Part shown: positions 3,770-5,534 of the stretch, piece after piece
Numbering within the stretch: the first letter of the stretch is position 1
Layout: each line of letters starts with the position of its first letter
Source: CAZNPL01 sp964574815
Lineage (GTDB): Bacteria > Planctomycetota > Phycisphaerae > UBA1845
Assembly (NCBI GenBank): GCA_964574815.1
Contig: CAZNPL010000083.1
Span: forward strand, 1-5,534
Reading direction: 5' to 3'
DNA: 5,534 nt
The notes under the pieces: model-generated
The model's database searches: none
What the model saw: the letters and a program-made list of their open reading frames with translations, nothing else
What the model was told of the DNA's origin: nothing
Program-made: the position numbers and the translations under genes

Positions 3770-4215
3770 GCGCGCACCTTCATGATCAACGCGATGATTG
3801 CGAAGATGATTATTGTTAGTATCGCGAAACTAGCTAGTTCTTTGATGAAAGTCGGTAGGCCGAAGACTTCTAGTGCGCTGTTTATCACGCTCGTTGCTAT
3901 CGCGAACGGGGTTATTAGCATGTTGATGAGTGCTTGGAAGCCGCGCCCCACCATCGTGACCGCGATGTCTATTACGCTGCTGTCAGCGTCCTCGAGCACG
4001 CTCCTGATTTCTTTGAGGCTTTCGGTTGTTCGGTTGCTGCTTTCTTGGTATACTGTGAAGCTGCTCTCATCTTCTAGTTCTGGCGTCGCGTAGTTGTCTG
4101 CGAGTCCTCCTATGAACGCGAAGAATGAGAAGCCTGCTGCTGATAGGATGAGTAATGCTAAGAAGATGTTTTGTAAGGGGCCGCTTTCTTGCGCTCGTCG
4201 ATTAGTTATCATCAT
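3766..4215 (-). CDS. Membrane-anchored protein with small ectodomain (149 aa)
   Basis: A short basic start (T-N-R-R) precedes a first span at about 15-37. An acidic and Ser/Thr-rich ectodomain (38-80, with sequon N-R-T at 61) contains a helix likely to form a coiled coil (T-E-S-L-K-E-I-R-S-V-L-E-D). A hydrophobic region at 82-118 may be a membrane-lying helix pair, and the last span is at 126-146, ending in K-V-R-A. Proteins with this span-ectodomain-span plan recur in archaeal virus and plasmid clusters beside large surface proteins; I know no defined function. The ATG at 4215 (or the next codon, 4212) follows the upstream stop by five bases, and GAGG (4227-4230) is 11 bases away. The same frame stays open upstream to 4578 inside the surface-protein gene, but that part is an Arg/His/Gln-rich shadow. 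Its stop overlaps the next gene. Confidence 0.7.
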   Translation of the reverse strand: MMITNRRAQESGPLQNIFLALLILSAAGFSFFAFIGGLADNYATPELEDESSFTVYQESSNRTTESLKEIRSVLEDADSSVIDIAVTMVGRGFQALINMLITPFAIATSVINSALEVFGLPTFIKELASFAILTIIIFAIIALIMKVRA

Positions 4216-4220
4216 TTTTT

Positions 4221-5534
4221 TTAGTTCCTCGTGAGTAGTATTACCATCGCCGCCGCTATTGTTACGCTGCTTACCGCAGCCACGCCTACAGTGATGAATC
4301 CTATGAAGTTGAGCACCCACACGAGCGCGATGGTTACTATTGGTCCTCCTGCGGGGTTGAATAGTCCTGTGAACGCCGCTATTCCTGTCACGAAGAACGC
4401 GAAGATGAATAGTCCTAGTAGTCCTAGCTGCGCGCCTATGTTCTGGGTTCCTGTCACGCTCCTGCTGGCTACCGTGTTTTGTGGGCTGTTGATCAAGTAT
4501 CCTCTCGCGGTGTACTCGTTGCTCGTGTTCATATCTACTGTCGTGCTTATTACTCCGCTGCTGCTGTCGTCTTGACACTCGCTAAAGATGGTTTCTGTGA
4601 CTCCTCGGTTCCTTCTTTGCACGTCCATGCACGCGTTGATGTTCGTTCCTGCAGGGTTGGTGTAGCTGAAGCTTAGCGCGCTGGTTGCTGGTTCCCAGCC
4701 GATGCTGCCTTTGATTGAGAAGTCTTTTACTGTGTTCTCGAACGCGTCTTCTATCAGGTCTATTACGAAGCTTAGGCTTGTGCTGCTGATCTGTTGGTCT
4801 ACGCTTGTGAACACGATACTTCCTTCTTGTTCTACGAGGAAGCGGTACGTTGTGTCGAATAGTTCTAGGTATAGGAGGCATTCTCCGCTGTTGTCTGTCG
4901 TGCAGGTTTCTACTGTGAAGTAGTTCGTTCCTGCTAGGTTTTTTCTTTGTGCTCGTACGGTTGAGTCGCTGATGCGGTTTAGGAAGCTGTCTCTCACCGT
5001 TACTTGGGTTAGTTCGCTCGCGTTACTACTTAGTAGGTAGAGGGTTAGTTCTTCTTTTGTTCTGTTGGTTAGTGTGAACTCGAACTCTCTTTGTTCGTAG
5101 CCTTGTGCTTCGTAGGTGACTACGTATGGCTGCGGGCTTATCATCTCTAGTAGTCCTGTGCCGTTGGTCGTGGTGTTCTCGTAGCTGATAGTGCTTCCTG
5201 TGAAGAATAGCGTTATGTTTCTGTCGTTGATTAATGCGCCTGTTTGTTCGTCGAGTACTTCGTACGTTACTGTGTTGGTTGTTAGGCTGTCTAGCGTTAC
5301 TTGGGTTAGGTTTGCGCTGTTGTTTAGGGTTACGTTGTAGGTTTGTAGTGCGTGTAGGCTGTCGTTGATTGTTACTGTGTAGTTGCCTGGGGTTAGGTTT
5401 GCTAGTATGTTTCCTGTTGTGGTGCTTTGTTGTTCGCTGAAGTTGTGTTCTTGGCTTGTTATGTCTAGCGTGAATTCTTGTTCGCTCGCGCTTCCTGTCA
5501 CGTTTAGGGTGAAGTTTGCTTGGTGGTCGTAGGC
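4221..5534 (-). CDS. Large glycosylation-rich surface protein, probable receptor-binding spike (3' part)
   Basis: The frame is open through the right edge, so 437 C-terminal residues are seen and the start lies outside; the GTG at 5501 is only an internal codon. Residues 1-75 are Thr/Asn-rich beta repeats. A carboxypeptidase-regulatory-like (Ig-type) domain spans about 86-169, with V-L-D-E-Q-T-G-A-L-I near its start and G-Y-E-Q-R-E later. A second such domain follows at about 176-246, with T-D-N-S-G-E and Y-L-E-L-F. A further beta domain at 270-345 precedes membrane spans at about 369-389, 397-416 and 418-434. L-T-Q-V-T opens both Ig-type domains. Four cysteines (211, 219, 302, 320) could form two disulfides. 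Fourteen N-glycosylation sequons occur in the first 171 residues and only one later. The layout fits a spike anchored at its C-terminus, like the attachment protein (VP4) of spindle-shaped viruses. A cellular adhesin is the alternative. Confidence 0.75.
   Translation of the reverse strand, partial: AYDHQANFTLNVTGSASEQEFTLDITSQEHNFSEQQSTTTGNILANLTPGNYTVTINDSLHALQTYNVTLNNSANLTQVTLDSLTTNTVTYEVLDEQTGALINDRNITLFFTGSTISYENTTTNGTGLLEMISPQPYVVTYEAQGYEQREFEFTLTNRTKEELTLYLLSSNASELTQVTVRDSFLNRISDSTVRAQRKNLAGTNYFTVETCTTDNSGECLLYLELFDTTYRFLVEQEGSIVFTSVDQQISSTSLSFVIDLIEDAFENTVKDFSIKGSIGWEPATSALSFSYTNPAGTNINACMDVQRRNRGVTETIFSECQDDSSSGVISTTVDMNTSNEYTARGYLINSPQNTVASRSVTGTQNIGAQLGLLGLFIFAFFVTGIAAFTGLFNPAGGPIVTIALVWVLNFIGFITVGVAAVSSVTIAAAMVILLTRN
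4998..5309 (-). repeat. 15-bp direct repeat marking duplicated domains
   Basis: The plus-strand sequence CGTTACTTGGGTTAG occurs at 4998-5012 and again at 5295-5309 and encodes L-T-Q-V-T each time. The two copies are 297 bases (99 codons) apart, about one Ig-type domain, and each opens such a domain of the surface protein. The identity at DNA level suggests a fairly recent duplication or recombination between domains, although the domains have otherwise diverged. Confidence 0.5.

Noticed and set aside
3782..4093. Plus-strand 103-codon frame, and the similar one at 4231-4575
   Set aside because: Ser/Leu/Ala-rich antisense translations of the membrane-protein genes, without ribosome sites or operon context.
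4216..4578. Upstream extension of the 149-aa gene giving a 270-aa protein
   Set aside because: The added part is Arg/His/Gln-rich shadow translation of the spike gene in another frame. The true start is the ATG pair after the spike stop.
4582..4881. Minus-strand 99-codon frame
   Set aside because: Basic, low-complexity translation fully inside the spike gene; a by-product of its A/C-biased codons.

Overview
The window looks like part of the genome of an archaeal virus, or of a virus-derived element, from an unidentified and probably mesophilic host. Three things point to archaea. Promoter elements are TATA boxes placed so that transcripts start at or just before the start codon (63-73 on +, 3446-3453 and 3053-3062 on -). 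Shine-Dalgarno sites are of the GGAGGTGAT type. The second half encodes a set of multi-span membrane proteins and a glycosylation-rich surface protein, as in archaeal spindle-shaped and pleomorphic viruses. No tRNA, rRNA, CRISPR array, insertion sequence, integrase or polymerase is visible.

Layout. Positions 1-141 are a control region: a perfect operator-like palindrome lies between two TATA elements that point away from each other. Positions 142-1609 (+) are a tightly packed early-type operon of six small genes: an ssDNA-binding-like phage protein, a 53-aa membrane protein, a phage-type protein with an R-A-R-R-K-I-Q motif, a 45-aa protein, a possible ribbon-helix-helix protein and an acidic protein. 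Neighbours overlap or nearly touch. The operon appears to end at a T8 run (1627-1634). Positions 1635-1797 are a structured leader or intergenic stretch. Positions 1798-2655 (+) are a second operon of three genes with a different base composition: a charged helical protein, a small membrane protein and a 151-aa protein of unknown function.

Positions 2656-2733 are the convergent junction. The rest reads right to left. A leaderless two-gene unit (3033 to 2734) encodes two very small basic proteins. Upstream of it lies a perfect 15-bp inverted repeat (3068-3127), which also forms the 3' end of the adjacent gene at 3423-3154. That gene encodes a two-helix hydrophobic protein, with its own leaderless promoter, that resembles the major capsid proteins of spindle-shaped viruses. 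Before it come two more membrane proteins (96 and 149 aa) and the 3' part of a large surface protein that continues beyond the right edge.

My reading is that the left half prepares and regulates replication. The right half builds a lipid-containing virion: capsid-like protein, accessory membrane proteins, a glycosylated receptor-binding spike and possibly a DNA-binding basic protein. The virion assignment rests on protein architecture and gene order, not on database matches.
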